Shown: piece by piece, positions 36,875-46,578 of the stretch
Position numbering within the stretch: position 1 is the stretch's first letter
Layout: every line of letters begins with the position of its first letter
NCBI RefSeq assembly: GCF_013394385.1
Contig: NZ_AP022834.1
Coordinates: 2,418,001 to 2,482,000 of the forward strand
Length of the DNA: 64,000 bases
Reading direction: 5' to 3'
DNA from: Kocuria sp. TGY1127_2
Lineage (GTDB): Bacteria > Actinomycetota > Actinomycetes > Actinomycetales > Micrococcaceae
Position numbers and translations under genes: made by a program
The notes under the pieces: model-generated
What the model was told of the DNA's origin: nothing
Seen by the model: the letters and a program-made list of their open reading frames with translations, nothing else
Databases searched by the model: none

Positions 36875-37062
36875 TACGTCACCTCGCGGTCGTCGAGTTG
36901 CCGATGACGCACCGATTCCCACCCCAAACCGGTGCCTCATGGGCGACTAGGCGGCCGGGGATCAGCCAGGAGCTCCGATCACAGTTCAGCGGGTAGCCGA
37001 ACCCCGCCTTGAAAACCCCTGATGACTAGGCAGCACGCCATTCGGTGAGATAGAACCGAAAC

Positions 37063-37608
37063 ATGAGCAGAGTACGCACCCCGGACCCCACGCCCGGCTG
37101 GCTTTCGGATGAAGAGCTTGCACAGGCCCGCCAACAATTGCCGATGGTGTACGTCCAGGCAATCCCTGTGACCCTGGATCCCTTGGGATGTGTCAGCGAG
37201 ATCGGTCTGCTTTTGCGCCCTAACGACGAGGGAAATATGATCAGATCCTTCGTTTCGGGGAGGGTTCACTATCGGGAGACGGTGCGAGCGGCATTGCTCC
37301 GCCACCTCGAAAAGGACCTCGGACAATTGGCCATGCCGCAGTTGCCTCCGTCGCTGAACCCCTTCACTATTGCCGAATACTTCCCACATCCTTCCCAGTC
37401 AGGGCTGACAGACGACAGGCAGCACGCCGTCGCCCTGTGCTACGTGATACCCGTCAACGGCGATTGCGAGCCCCGCCAGGATGCCCTGCAACTTTCCTGG
37501 CTCACACCGGAAGAAGTCCTTCGGGACGAAGTCCAAGAAGAGTTCGAGGGCGGAAGCGGGGACCTCGTCAGACGTGCCCTGGCCTACGCCGGATGGGGAC
37601 GCTGCTGA
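37063..37608 (+). CDS. DUF4916 (NUDIX-like) protein
   Basis: 181 aa. It matches the actinobacterial DUF4916 family: TPGWLSDEELAQARQQLPMVYVQAIPV at the start, SGRVHYRETVRAALLRHLEKDLGQ in the middle (the NUDIX-box position), and FTIAEYFPHPSQSGLTDDRQHAVALCYVIPV followed by DALQLSWLTPEEVL. The canonical NUDIX Glu pattern is not fully visible, so hydrolase activity is uncertain. Its stop overlaps the next start (TGATG), implying coupling to the SDR gene. Confidence 0.85.
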   Translation: MSRVRTPDPTPGWLSDEELAQARQQLPMVYVQAIPVTLDPLGCVSEIGLLLRPNDEGNMIRSFVSGRVHYRETVRAALLRHLEKDLGQLAMPQLPPSLNPFTIAEYFPHPSQSGLTDDRQHAVALCYVIPVNGDCEPRQDALQLSWLTPEEVLRDEVQEEFEGGSGDLVRRALAYAGWGRC

Positions 37609-38462
37609 TGCAGGACACCAGTCGAAAAACGATCGTCATCACTGGGGCTTCCGACGGTATCGGTGCCTCTGCCGCGCGGCGGCTCAGCCATGACGGTCAC
37701 GAGGTGATCGTTGTCGGGCGTTCGGGGGAGAAGACTCGCGCAGTAGCCGAAGAGATCGGTGCCCGATACTTTCTCGCGGATTTCTCCGATCTGGCACAGG
37801 TTCACTCGTTGGCTTCGGACATCGCGGAGTCGACGGACCGCATCGATGTCTTGGCCAACAATGCGGGCGGGATCTTCGGCAAAGGACGCTGGGTCACCAC
37901 TGACGGGCATGAGATGACCTTCCAGGTCAATTACCTGGCGCAGTTCTACCTCACACAGTTGCTCATGGGTCGGCTCCTGGCTTCGAAAGCGACCGTCGTC
38001 AACACTTCGTCGTTCGCGCATAGGATCATGGCCCGCTTTTCCCTCGAAGATTTGGATTCCGAAAAACGCTACGATCCCCGTATCGCGTACGGAAACGCCA
38101 AACTCGCGGATTTGTTGCATGCACAGGAACTGTCGCGGCGCTACAACCACCTCGGGCTGGCATCGGCGTCCTTCCACCCGGGCGTGATCAGCAGCAACTT
38201 TTCCAGGGATTCGTCCGGCGCGGGAGTTGGTGCCCTGTATCAGGGGCCCATGCAAAAGCTCCTCGCCGGCCCGGAGCAGGGTTCCGATACTCTCGTGTGG
38301 CTGGCCGAAGCGGTTCCGGGCGAAGAATTCGGTTCGGGCGGTTATTTCGCCAAACGCAAGCCCGCGACCATGGCACGCACTGCCCAGGACCCGCTCATGG
38401 GCCACAAGCTGTGGCAGGCTTCCGAACGCATGATCTCGGACCTTCCCGGCCTGGAATCGTGA
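37608..38462 (+). CDS. Short-chain dehydrogenase/reductase (SDR)
   Basis: 284 aa. Rossmann motif VITGASDGIGASAARRLS (TGxxxGxG, about 11-19), LANNAGGIFG (NNAG), catalytic Ser in NTSSFAHR and the catalytic YxxxK as AYGNAK. It resembles retinol-dehydrogenase-like SDRs in actinobacteria. The substrate is unknown. Start ATG at 37608, sharing one base with the DUF4916 stop. An upstream in-frame ATG at 37593 would lie inside that gene. Confidence 0.9.
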   Translation: MQDTSRKTIVITGASDGIGASAARRLSHDGHEVIVVGRSGEKTRAVAEEIGARYFLADFSDLAQVHSLASDIAESTDRIDVLANNAGGIFGKGRWVTTDGHEMTFQVNYLAQFYLTQLLMGRLLASKATVVNTSSFAHRIMARFSLEDLDSEKRYDPRIAYGNAKLADLLHAQELSRRYNHLGLASASFHPGVISSNFSRDSSGAGVGALYQGPMQKLLAGPEQGSDTLVWLAEAVPGEEFGSGGYFAKRKPATMARTAQDPLMGHKLWQASERMISDLPGLES

Positions 38463-38490
38463 TTCACTCGGACCATCTAGGATAGGTCGG

Positions 38491-39792
38491 GTGTCCAACA
38501 CTGAATTTCCCAATCCCAATTTTCGCTTCGACATCGGCTCGCGCCTGAACGATACGGCGGGCGACGACGCGTCCTCGGCCGCTCTTGACCGTAATAACGG
38601 CGGCGAGTTCCTGGGACGAACGGGCGTGATGACGACGCCGCACGGCCAAATCCAGACCCCCGCCTTCATTCCGGTCGGGACCAAAGCAACCGTCAAGGCT
38701 GTTCTTCCCGAGGAAATGAAGCAGCTCGGGGCCCAGGCGCTCCTGGCCAACGCTTACCACCTCTTTCTCCAGCCCGGCCCAGACGTGCTCGACGCCGCGG
38801 GCGGTCTGGGTGCGTTCATGAATTGGGGCGGACCCACGTTCACCGATTCGGGCGGTTTCCAGGTCATGTCCCTTGGCTCCGGGTTCAAGAAGGTCATCGA
38901 CATGGGAACCGTCGCGGGAACCATCGGGGCCGACGGACGCCCTGTTGGGGACGACGACGTCGCCTCCGGCAAGGAACGGATGGCCCACGTCGACGAGGAC
39001 GGCGTGACCTTCAAATCTCATCTCAATGGTGACCTCCACCGTTTCACGCCGGAAGTTTCTATGGGCGTCCAGCATCAGCTCGGCGCCGACGTCATGTTTG
39101 CCTTCGACGAGCTAACCACGCTCTACAACTCGCGCGGATACCAGGAAGAAGCGCTGGAAAGAACCCGTCTCTGGGCGTTGCGGTGCATCGCGGAGCATCA
39201 ACGACTCACCGTTGAGCGTGCCGACAAGCCGTATCAGGCCCTGTTCGGGGTGATCCAAGGAGCCCAGTACGAGGATCTCCGACGCAAAGCATGTCGAGAC
39301 CTCGGCGACATGGATTTCGACGGCTTCGGCCTCGGAGGCGCTTTGGAAAAAGAGAATCTGGGAACCATTGTGCGCTGGTGCAACGAAGAACTCCCCGAGA
39401 ACAAACCGCGGCACCTGCTCGGAATCTCGGAACCCGATGACATCTTCGTGGCGATTGAAAATGGCGCCGATACCTTCGATTGTGTTTCACCGACGCGGGT
39501 CGCGCGTACTGCTGCGGTCTACTCTCCGGATGGCCGCTTCAACGTGTCCAACGCCAGGTTCAAGAAGGACTTCACACCGATCTACGACGGGTGCGACTGC
39601 TATACCTGTGCGAACTACACCAAGGCGTATCTGCATCATCTCTTTAAGGCCAAGGAACGCCTCGCGGCCACGCTGGCCTCAATTCACAATGAGCGTTTCA
39701 TCGTCCGTATGGTCGATACCGCTCGGGAGACCATCGCCTCGGGCGAATACTTCCAGTATCGTGACGAGTTCCTGGGTCGTTACTATGCGTAG
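38491..39792 (+). CDS. tgt: tRNA-guanine transglycosylase
   Basis: 433 aa; exchanges guanine-34 for a queuine-type base in tRNAs with GUN anticodons. Visible: NAYHLFLQPGPDVL, active-site TFTDSGGFQVMSLG (D119), the GVIQGAQYEDLR substrate loop, the nucleophile region FDGFGLGGALEKENLG, and the zinc site C368-x-C370-x2-C373 with a His near 399. About 40 residues of N-terminal extension precede the core. GTG start. No queuosine-precursor genes are in the window, so the base may be scavenged or made elsewhere. Confidence 0.95.
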   Translation: MSNTEFPNPNFRFDIGSRLNDTAGDDASSAALDRNNGGEFLGRTGVMTTPHGQIQTPAFIPVGTKATVKAVLPEEMKQLGAQALLANAYHLFLQPGPDVLDAAGGLGAFMNWGGPTFTDSGGFQVMSLGSGFKKVIDMGTVAGTIGADGRPVGDDDVASGKERMAHVDEDGVTFKSHLNGDLHRFTPEVSMGVQHQLGADVMFAFDELTTLYNSRGYQEEALERTRLWALRCIAEHQRLTVERADKPYQALFGVIQGAQYEDLRRKACRDLGDMDFDGFGLGGALEKENLGTIVRWCNEELPENKPRHLLGISEPDDIFVAIENGADTFDCVSPTRVARTAAVYSPDGRFNVSNARFKKDFTPIYDGCDCYTCANYTKAYLHHLFKAKERLAATLASIHNERFIVRMVDTARETIASGEYFQYRDEFLGRYYA

Positions 39793-39804
39793 AAAGGCCA
39801 AGAA

Positions 39805-40311
39805 TTGAGCATTTTGACCACGGTCCCGAAGGACCAAATCGTTTCCGTCTCCCACGATGTACCGGCTCCGCCCCAGGACGTTTTCGGTGCCTTCATCGAC
39901 CCGCTCCGCCTCGCGGGCTGGTACGGACCGGAAGGCTGGATCGTGCCGGTCCACACGATTTCGCTCGAACCGAGACCAGGCGGTACTTTTCGCTTGGCCA
40001 TGGTCAACCACGCACAGCCCAACCAGGCAGTTCCGCTGTATTCCACGTTCGTCAGCGTCGTCGAAGGTGAGCTCATCGAGCATCGGGAGTCTCTTCCCGG
40101 TCCCGACGGCGAAGCCACGGACGCGACCGTGCTCCATAGAATCGAATTCCTCTCGCGCGAAGTTGACGGGACCGAGGGTACACGTGTCGTCGTGAGTCAG
40201 GGTCCATTGCCGCGAGAGGTCCACGCAACCGTTGTCGCCGGATGGCGCTCGGCTCTCGCCGAGTTGGCTCACGCGATAGTCCAGGAGCGTACGGTCCGCG
40301 CCGCGAACTAG
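39805..40311 (+). CDS. SRPBCC/AHSA1-domain protein
   Basis: 168 aa. A START-like fold is suggested by VSVSHDVPAPPQDVFGAFIDPLRLAGWYGPEGW, PGGTFRLAMV and a C-terminal helix (VVAGWRSALAELAHAIV). Members bind hydrophobic ligands or act as Aha1-like partners; the role is unknown. Starts at TTG 39805 with SD AGAAAGG 7 nt upstream and lies 12 bp after tgt, so it is likely co-transcribed. Its stop abuts directly the stop of the convergent gene at 40312, leaving no room for a terminator. Confidence 0.85.
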   Translation: MSILTTVPKDQIVSVSHDVPAPPQDVFGAFIDPLRLAGWYGPEGWIVPVHTISLEPRPGGTFRLAMVNHAQPNQAVPLYSTFVSVVEGELIEHRESLPGPDGEATDATVLHRIEFLSREVDGTEGTRVVVSQGPLPREVHATVVAGWRSALAELAHAIVQERTVRAAN

Positions 40312-42621
40312 CTAGTCGCTCCCCCGACCGCCCGAGGGCCGACGGTGGCCGGCCCGGACCGCGCGCAACTGACGCGTCTCCGGATTCTCGGTTCCGGTAA
40401 GGACCCTCCCTTCGAAATCGCCGGGGTCCTCATCCTCATATTGTTGCGCTTCGGCCAGCTCTACCGCGGCGTTCTTCCGTTTCAAGTGCTGCACGTACAG
40501 GTGTCCCCCGGTGTAGAGCAGTACCCCGATGACGAGCCAGACAAGCTCCAAGATGATGTCGCCCCTGATCGAGGCGTCCGGCAGATACACCTGGAGACGG
40601 ATCGCGCCGAGAGCAGCGGAACTGGGCACCACATGATTGAGCACCGTGTAGATCGGTGGGGCCATATCCAAGGGCAGGAGCAGGCCGGAGCTGGGCACGC
40701 CACACATGATGAACAGCGGCAGCGATATCAGCATCACGGAATTTCGAAGGAAAAGCGCCCCACCGAGCGTGAAGAACTGGATGGTCAGCGAGGTCAGGAA
40801 CAGTATTCCCCAAACGGTCCACGGTGCACCAGGATCCAGGAAATGAACCACGTGCACCGAGATCACGTATTGCAGGAACGTGTTCGCCGCGGCCACGCCG
40901 ATGACCCACGCGACGCGCCTGAACCAGTGCCACCCGCGCCCGACCAGCCCGATCATCATTCCGGCCAAGTTGGAACCGACTATTCCGCCCATTCCGAGGT
41001 ACATCATCGACATGCCGAATTTGTCGTTATCGCTCGTCGGGGCCAAGTCCACCTGTTGCATCTGCTGACCGTTGGCGAGAGTTCCGAAGAGTTTTTTGAC
41101 GGTTGTCTCAGCTTGCATACCGTTTCCGGTGGCCACATACAACACCGACGAGGCAGGATCGTTCCGTTCTGAAACATCCCCTGCTGCCGAAGCGGGCACG
41201 AATGCCGCGCGGGCTTTGTTCTCCTTGACGTCCTGACGCGCCTCGTCGGCGTCGTGGACCGTATTGACCTCGTACTGATCAGTTGGCAGCTGCTTCATGG
41301 TTTGGGCCAGCGCTTCGGATGACTGGTCGGCCACGACGACGTCGAGCTTCATATGATTCGGCGAGGGTGCGTGCACCAAACCGATATACATGAGAGGCAG
41401 AGCTATCAGAACGATGACGGGCAGCTTGAACGCATGGATCAGTCCTCGGCGGTTCTGCATCTGCTCTTCGCTGACCGAACGACGGCTACCGAAGTAGTAA
41501 CGGAATCCTGGTGAAGAATAGCCGCGGCTGACGTGGCGGGAAACCCCTGCCGGAATCTCGCTGTCGCTCTTCTGCTCGAAGTCGAGAGCGTCCGGGTCCG
41601 ACGGCCGGGGCTTTTTCAGGAAAGAGACCGCCAGCAGAATCAGCGCGAGGAAGAACCAGAACATCAACGTGATGATGTAACTGCTCAACGGCGCATTCGG
41701 GAAGTAGAGAATCCGCCGTAAGGCTTCCATCAGTGCAGGAGTGGGCAGGATCTTGTGCAACCCCTGAAATACTGGTGGAACCAGCTCGATAGCCATACCC
41801 GCGCCGGAGGCGGGTATCCCGAGAAGCACCAAGAGGAACATCGTCGGCAGGGCCATGTACAGCCCGATGAGTCTGAGCCCGCCGGTGTGGAAGAGCATGA
41901 CCGTGAAGGACATGAACGCGAGCAAGCAGTATACCGGGAGCCCATGCTCGGTGAATGCCCCATGAATTGCGTAAGCGATGAACATCGGAACCGTAGCGAT
42001 GAACAACGCCATGATCCCCATGATCGAGATCGAAACCTTGGCGCTGAGCTTGGCCAGGTTGCTTCTCAGCCCGACTGCCGCCATGAAGCTCGCCAAAAGG
42101 ACTGGGAGGCCCATGAACATCAACGATGTCCCCATCCCGTCATTCGGCGGAGGTGGGACCAGGTCCTGGACCGTGGGCTCCGGAACATCCTTGGGGCTGT
42201 CATATTGGCCCGACTGTGTCAGAACCTGCGGCGCCGCCTTGGTGAAATACGCTTCCGCGAATTGAGCGGCAGTGGATGCGCCCATGGTGGCGACGTACTC
42301 GGTATTGGTCTGCGGATCCCACGCGGCGCGGATCTGAAGGGACTGGATCTGCTCCTTGGCCTCATCCACCGAGCCGACCGCTGAGACCTCGTAGGAGGCC
42401 CCCGCGGTCGCATTGAGCTTGGTCGCCATCTGTTCTGTCTTCGCATCCGAACCAATGACCGCGACTTTGAGACCGTGCGGGGACGGCGAATGCATGCTGA
42501 ACCCGTAGACCAGCGGAAACATGATGGTCATGAACAACGGCAGGACAATCGAGAACTTCAGGACCTTGGAGGCACCTTTTCTCAATCCGCCTGCGTTGAG
42601 GCGTCTGCGTCGGGATGTCAT
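40312..42621 (-). CDS. Internally duplicated ABC-2/YhgE-like membrane protein
   Basis: 769 aa containing two homologous halves. Each begins with a membrane helix followed by an extracytoplasmic alpha/beta domain and then five or six helices. Half 1 (about 20-345) starts FSIVLPLFMTIMFPLVYGFSM and contains SPSPHGLKVAVIGSD; half 2 (about 395-720) starts FKLPVIVLIALPLMYIGLV and contains APSPNHMKLDVVVADQ. Both also share a MGMSMMYLG/GTSLMFMGLP-type motif and a LRxxxYFPNAPLSSYI / IRLQVYLPDASIRGDI re-entrant segment. The family resembles ABC-2-type permeases and YhgE/Pip proteins but no ATPase gene is adjacent. Overlaps the FUSC gene upstream by 4 bp. Confidence 0.8.
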   Translation of the reverse strand: MTSRRRRLNAGGLRKGASKVLKFSIVLPLFMTIMFPLVYGFSMHSPSPHGLKVAVIGSDAKTEQMATKLNATAGASYEVSAVGSVDEAKEQIQSLQIRAAWDPQTNTEYVATMGASTAAQFAEAYFTKAAPQVLTQSGQYDSPKDVPEPTVQDLVPPPPNDGMGTSLMFMGLPVLLASFMAAVGLRSNLAKLSAKVSISIMGIMALFIATVPMFIAYAIHGAFTEHGLPVYCLLAFMSFTVMLFHTGGLRLIGLYMALPTMFLLVLLGIPASGAGMAIELVPPVFQGLHKILPTPALMEALRRILYFPNAPLSSYIITLMFWFFLALILLAVSFLKKPRPSDPDALDFEQKSDSEIPAGVSRHVSRGYSSPGFRYYFGSRRSVSEEQMQNRRGLIHAFKLPVIVLIALPLMYIGLVHAPSPNHMKLDVVVADQSSEALAQTMKQLPTDQYEVNTVHDADEARQDVKENKARAAFVPASAAGDVSERNDPASSVLYVATGNGMQAETTVKKLFGTLANGQQMQQVDLAPTSDNDKFGMSMMYLGMGGIVGSNLAGMMIGLVGRGWHWFRRVAWVIGVAAANTFLQYVISVHVVHFLDPGAPWTVWGILFLTSLTIQFFTLGGALFLRNSVMLISLPLFIMCGVPSSGLLLPLDMAPPIYTVLNHVVPSSAALGAIRLQVYLPDASIRGDIILELVWLVIGVLLYTGGHLYVQHLKRKNAAVELAEAQQYEDEDPGDFEGRVLTGTENPETRQLRAVRAGHRRPSGGRGSD

Positions 42622-43688
42622 GAGACCTTCTTCTTGCGTTGGCTACTACGGAGAATCGGCATGGCCTGCGTGTCAGCAGCGCGCTCGGCCGGAGTGCGAG
42701 TGACCAGGATGAGAACGAATCCGACGGCCGCGCCGATGGCGGTTTCTGCCATGCGCGCGGTCAGGATTTCCGTGGGCGAGGCAGGGTGGCCCATTTGAAC
42801 CATCATGAGAGCCAAAGGCGTCACGAAAAGCATCGCAAACGCATAATTCCTCATGACAAACGCCTCGGCCAGGAACTGGAAAACCACCACATACACGGCC
42901 ATATGCCATTGCTGCAGTCCCGTCGACAGCAGGAAGGCCGTGATCAGGATGCCGCCGAACGTCCCGATGATGCGCTGGACGCATTTGTGCAAACGGGCCG
43001 TCACGCTCGGGGCAGCGATGGGTGCCACTGCGGCAACCATCGCCCAATATGCGTGGGTCAGCCCCGAGAGTTCCCCCAGGATCCCCGCGATGGCTGCAGC
43101 GCAGAAAAAGAGCAGGCCACGCCGGAAAACCTGCGGCGTGGTCTGGCCGTGGTGCGTGGGAACGGGGGCCACGGGCCCTCGACGTCCTTCGCCCAGGAAA
43201 GTACCGGCCATGCCGGCGAGAATGGACCACATCGCCGCGCCGACCGCGGCGAGAAGTGCCAAAAGCACGGGCGGCGTCGTCGGCATCGAACCCACTGCGC
43301 CCGAAGCGAAGATGAAGAACAACCCTCCGGGCGGCCGCAGGGTGAGGATCAAGCACGCCATGGCGCACAAGCCGCCGACCAACGCACAAACCACAATCAC
43401 GACCCATGGGCCAGGTTGTATAGAGGCGAGCGCAAGGCCGACGGCAATCGACCCGATCAGCAGGGCCGCGGCCTCGCATTGGTGGCGGAAACGATCCCAG
43501 AAGGGTTCCTGACGCGCGTAGAGCGAAGTGAACGCACCGAATGACGCGTAAATCGTGAGATCGACACGCCCTACGAGAAGCAGTACCACCAGTGGAACAG
43601 CCACGCTTGCTGCAATTCGCATCGCCGGAATGTGATCCGAGGTCGAGGGGGCGAACGAAATGATCTCGCGCAAATGGCCGTTGGTCAC
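42618..43688 (-). CDS. FUSC family membrane protein (aromatic-acid/drug exporter-like)
   Basis: 356 aa with about ten membrane helices in two sets, matching the FUSC/fusaric-acid-resistance (aromatic acid exporter) family: RIAASVAVPLVVLLLVGRVDLTIYASFGAFTSLYARQ and the second-half GLTHAYWAMVAAVAPIAAPSVTARLHKCVQRIIGTFGG block. GTG start with a GGAG SD. The stop overlaps the duplicated membrane protein downstream (ATGA), so the two are made together and may form one efflux or envelope-stress module. The promoter lies in the 210-bp divergent region facing the helicase-like gene. Confidence 0.87.
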   Translation of the reverse strand: MTNGHLREIISFAPSTSDHIPAMRIAASVAVPLVVLLLVGRVDLTIYASFGAFTSLYARQEPFWDRFRHQCEAAALLIGSIAVGLALASIQPGPWVVIVVCALVGGLCAMACLILTLRPPGGLFFIFASGAVGSMPTTPPVLLALLAAVGAAMWSILAGMAGTFLGEGRRGPVAPVPTHHGQTTPQVFRRGLLFFCAAAIAGILGELSGLTHAYWAMVAAVAPIAAPSVTARLHKCVQRIIGTFGGILITAFLLSTGLQQWHMAVYVVVFQFLAEAFVMRNYAFAMLFVTPLALMMVQMGHPASPTEILTARMAETAIGAAVGFVLILVTRTPAERAADTQAMPILRSSQRKKKVS

Positions 43689-43898
43689 TGTGAGATGGGC
43701 TCCTCAAGGGGTTGAAAACGGTGGTCGTGGACGACCCGAAGGGTCGAACTGGGAAGCAACGGGCCTGTCGCCGGACGCTCCAAGGTTCCGTAATCTTGGC
43801 GAAGGGGTGGTTCCCGTCAGGTAGCTGACAAGCTACACCTTGCTTAATACTAAACCTCTTCTCTCCAGGCGCGACCCGGGCCTTGTAACTTTGTTTGT

Positions 43899-46436
43899 AT
43901 GACCGCGCGCACCCGAATCCACGACGACCCGATTGAGCTGTGGCGTTCCGTCGCCCAACTCAGTCCTCGGGTTTTGCCGAGGCCTCGGGCATCGGAGCGG
44001 GCCTCCACAGTCAAGGATTACCTGTCAGGGCACCATCTTCCGTGGGAACCCGCCGCCGGTCACGTCAGCCATGGCAAGGACCGCACCTGGCGCCACGTCG
44101 TCTTCGCCGGCCTGGTCCAATACCGCCGCCTCATGACGTTTACGGGCCTCGTCTCCGACGACGCCGCCCATACCGCTGAACTCACGGCGCTCTTCGCAGC
44201 CCGCGTGACCGAGGACGGCCGACTCCTTGCGGAAAGTCTCGAATTGTCCCGTGCGGCCTGGGCAGCGGCCGTACTCGGGCGACAAGCAGACGTGCCGACT
44301 TTGTTCGCAGACGCGGCCGAGCAATGGAGGGCCGGTGCCGTCGATGTGCTCCGCGAACGCCGCGTACAGATGTACGGCGTGCGGTACCACCGGATTACGG
44401 ACGACATCGAGCGGGATCACCCGCTGGACCGGGCCGACATAACGCAAATTATCAAGTACACACGTAATTGGCTCGGCCTTCAGGCCTTGTTCCCGGATAA
44501 GCCGAAGAACCTTCCCATACGCATTGCGAGCACTCTGGTTCCGCCGGTCAACTCGGTGGGAGACACGTCTATACTGAACCACCCCGCCGCGGAGGACCTC
44601 GACCTCGCAACGGACACCACAAGATTCCGTCAGGCCGCTGCGGGGCTCCTCGGGGTGGATGCCGCGGAATCCTTCGAAGATGTCACAGAATCCCGGGAGA
44701 TTCTCTACTATGCGCTGGCCCCGCAGATGATCCCCGAAGGAACCTTCCACCTGGATCGTCCAACCGCAGCCACACAATTTGCCATCAACGCAGCCCTCAA
44801 CGAGCTGTCGCACGCGGAAGGGCTCTGGTGCTGCCCACGACGGACTGCCGCCGGGGCTCCGGATCCGACGTGGACTGATGACATGTTGGCTGGTTTCGTG
44901 ACTCGGCGCGCGGTTGCGATGGCGAACATTCCTGACCCCGCAGAGCTGTTCGACCCTGAGCCCCTGACGTGGTCCGGGAGCCGTCAGATCTTCGTACCTC
45001 ACCCCGATCTGGCGCAATTCGAGATCCTGCGGTCCTCACCTCTCCTTGATCACGCGGATGGTACCGACACGGGATCGTATTCGGGCGTTCAAGGCTGTCA
45101 GAGGGCTCGGACTGATCACCTTGTTTTCGCCCCGGGGGTCTCCCCTGCACAGGTTCGGTTGTTGCCGGGTATGGAAGACGGCGAACCATATCGAGAGTTT
45201 ACGAAAGACCAGAACGTGGAAGCCGTCCACGCGATCGACTCCGTGCTCAACACCCTGGGGCATCTTTCGCCTCACATGACGCCAGAGGACTACGAGCTCT
45301 GGGATGAAACCGCCGAGGCCGTCTTGGCGAGCGTCGAACGAGTCCACACCCTGCTCCGAGAACGGCAACGCTTTCACGAAGTGGTTCCCATGCTGCTGCG
45401 CAACGAAGAGGTGGTCACGGATATCGCGGAAGCACTCGCCGAATCCTCGGGCGGGATCGCGGAGAAGGAAGAAGAGTTGGCGCGGCTGACTCAACTGCAC
45501 GACGCCGCTCGAGCGTGCTCCATGGAGTTCAGCGATGCGATTGCCACGCACCTGAGGGACGAGCCGAGAATGATTTCGCGCCTTGCGACTTTCGGCCGTG
45601 TGCGCGTGCCTTGGCGGGAGCGTCTGTCACAGCTTCGCCGCAGCCAAAGCATCGCCCAAGCTGAGGAACAGGACGCACAGGCGAAGGTGGACGGGGTGCA
45701 CAGAGAACTTCGGCAACTTCGGGCCGCCCACGAAGCGCTGCGCGATGACCTCAGAGAAAACAAGGCCTCCGTTCGATCGCTCAGAGACGAGCTGGCCAGT
45801 TATCGATACCCTGATCAGGCGATCGATCAGGAATGGCTCGCGGGTGACTGGCAGGAAACCGGCGCCTTGGCTCCGTGGCTCGACTCCGAGATCCAACAGG
45901 CACGGTACGAGGCATTCCGGGCTGCACTGCGTATGCATTCGATGGCCATCCAGGGCTTGCCCACGGAATTCCGCGCCGGTCTGTTGGCCGCTCGAGATCT
46001 TCTGAGCGGACACCCCAGTGGCGACTCCACTGCTGTTTACGCCGCATGGCAGGTCTTGTGTCTGGTTTTTCCCCAGGTCAGCATTCAAGCCGAATTCTTG
46101 CCCGGAATATGCCGCAGTTTGGGTGACCATCGGTTGGGTTGGATTCTCTATTCCGATTCCGCCCGCCTGCGACCTGGCGTCGCGTACGCCGGTATGCTGC
46201 ATGCCCAGCGGGCAATACTCTTTGCGGACAAGAGCGACGATGCTGCTGCCGCGAACCAAATCGCCGGGAGCGGAATCGCCTCGACAACGGCGGAACACAG
46301 CTCTTCTCCGTACATGGTTCCGCCGGACACTGCGCAGATTGCCTTGGCGAAGGCCAACGCGTGTTCCGTCGATTGGGCGCCGTCGCGAACCAATGCCTAC
46401 GAGCTTGCCCTCGCGGCGTCGAGATATTCGGGATAA
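43899..46436 (+). CDS. SF1-helicase-related protein lacking ATPase motifs
   Basis: 845 aa. The N-terminal part (LPWEPAAGHVSHGKDRTWRHVVFAGL, VTEDGRLLAESLELSRAAWA) and the block before the first RecA domain (ATQFAINAALNELSHAEGLW) look like the actinobacterial AAA_11/AAA_12 SF1 helicases. Where those have a GPPGTGKTT P-loop, this protein has CCPRRTAAGA (about 311-320). Where they have a LLVDEAGQATPQ Walker B, it has LYSDSARLRP (about 750-759). It has a coiled-coil stretch (about 500-650) as relatives do, and ends shortly after the Walker B position, lacking the second RecA domain. Open throughout, with no frameshift, so it appears maintained. Probably a non-catalytic paralogue. The assignment rests on remembered family patterns. 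Confidence 0.65.
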   Translation: MTARTRIHDDPIELWRSVAQLSPRVLPRPRASERASTVKDYLSGHHLPWEPAAGHVSHGKDRTWRHVVFAGLVQYRRLMTFTGLVSDDAAHTAELTALFAARVTEDGRLLAESLELSRAAWAAAVLGRQADVPTLFADAAEQWRAGAVDVLRERRVQMYGVRYHRITDDIERDHPLDRADITQIIKYTRNWLGLQALFPDKPKNLPIRIASTLVPPVNSVGDTSILNHPAAEDLDLATDTTRFRQAAAGLLGVDAAESFEDVTESREILYYALAPQMIPEGTFHLDRPTAATQFAINAALNELSHAEGLWCCPRRTAAGAPDPTWTDDMLAGFVTRRAVAMANIPDPAELFDPEPLTWSGSRQIFVPHPDLAQFEILRSSPLLDHADGTDTGSYSGVQGCQRARTDHLVFAPGVSPAQVRLLPGMEDGEPYREFTKDQNVEAVHAIDSVLNTLGHLSPHMTPEDYELWDETAEAVLASVERVHTLLRERQRFHEVVPMLLRNEEVVTDIAEALAESSGGIAEKEEELARLTQLHDAARACSMEFSDAIATHLRDEPRMISRLATFGRVRVPWRERLSQLRRSQSIAQAEEQDAQAKVDGVHRELRQLRAAHEALRDDLRENKASVRSLRDELASYRYPDQAIDQEWLAGDWQETGALAPWLDSEIQQARYEAFRAALRMHSMAIQGLPTEFRAGLLAARDLLSGHPSGDSTAVYAAWQVLCLVFPQVSIQAEFLPGICRSLGDHRLGWILYSDSARLRPGVAYAGMLHAQRAILFADKSDDAAAANQIAGSGIASTTAEHSSSPYMVPPDTAQIALAKANACSVDWAPSRTNAYELALAASRYSG

Positions 46437-46578
46437 GTCTACCGCGACACTCGGAGGGGGTAGGAGCTCTCATCGTGGTGCTGGCCAGCGGTTACACCGG
46501 TAAAATCGAACTTGCGCGCCGGCTCCCGACCAAGAGGTCGACGCGTGCGATCATCGTCCCGCGCCAGAAAGATTCTCC

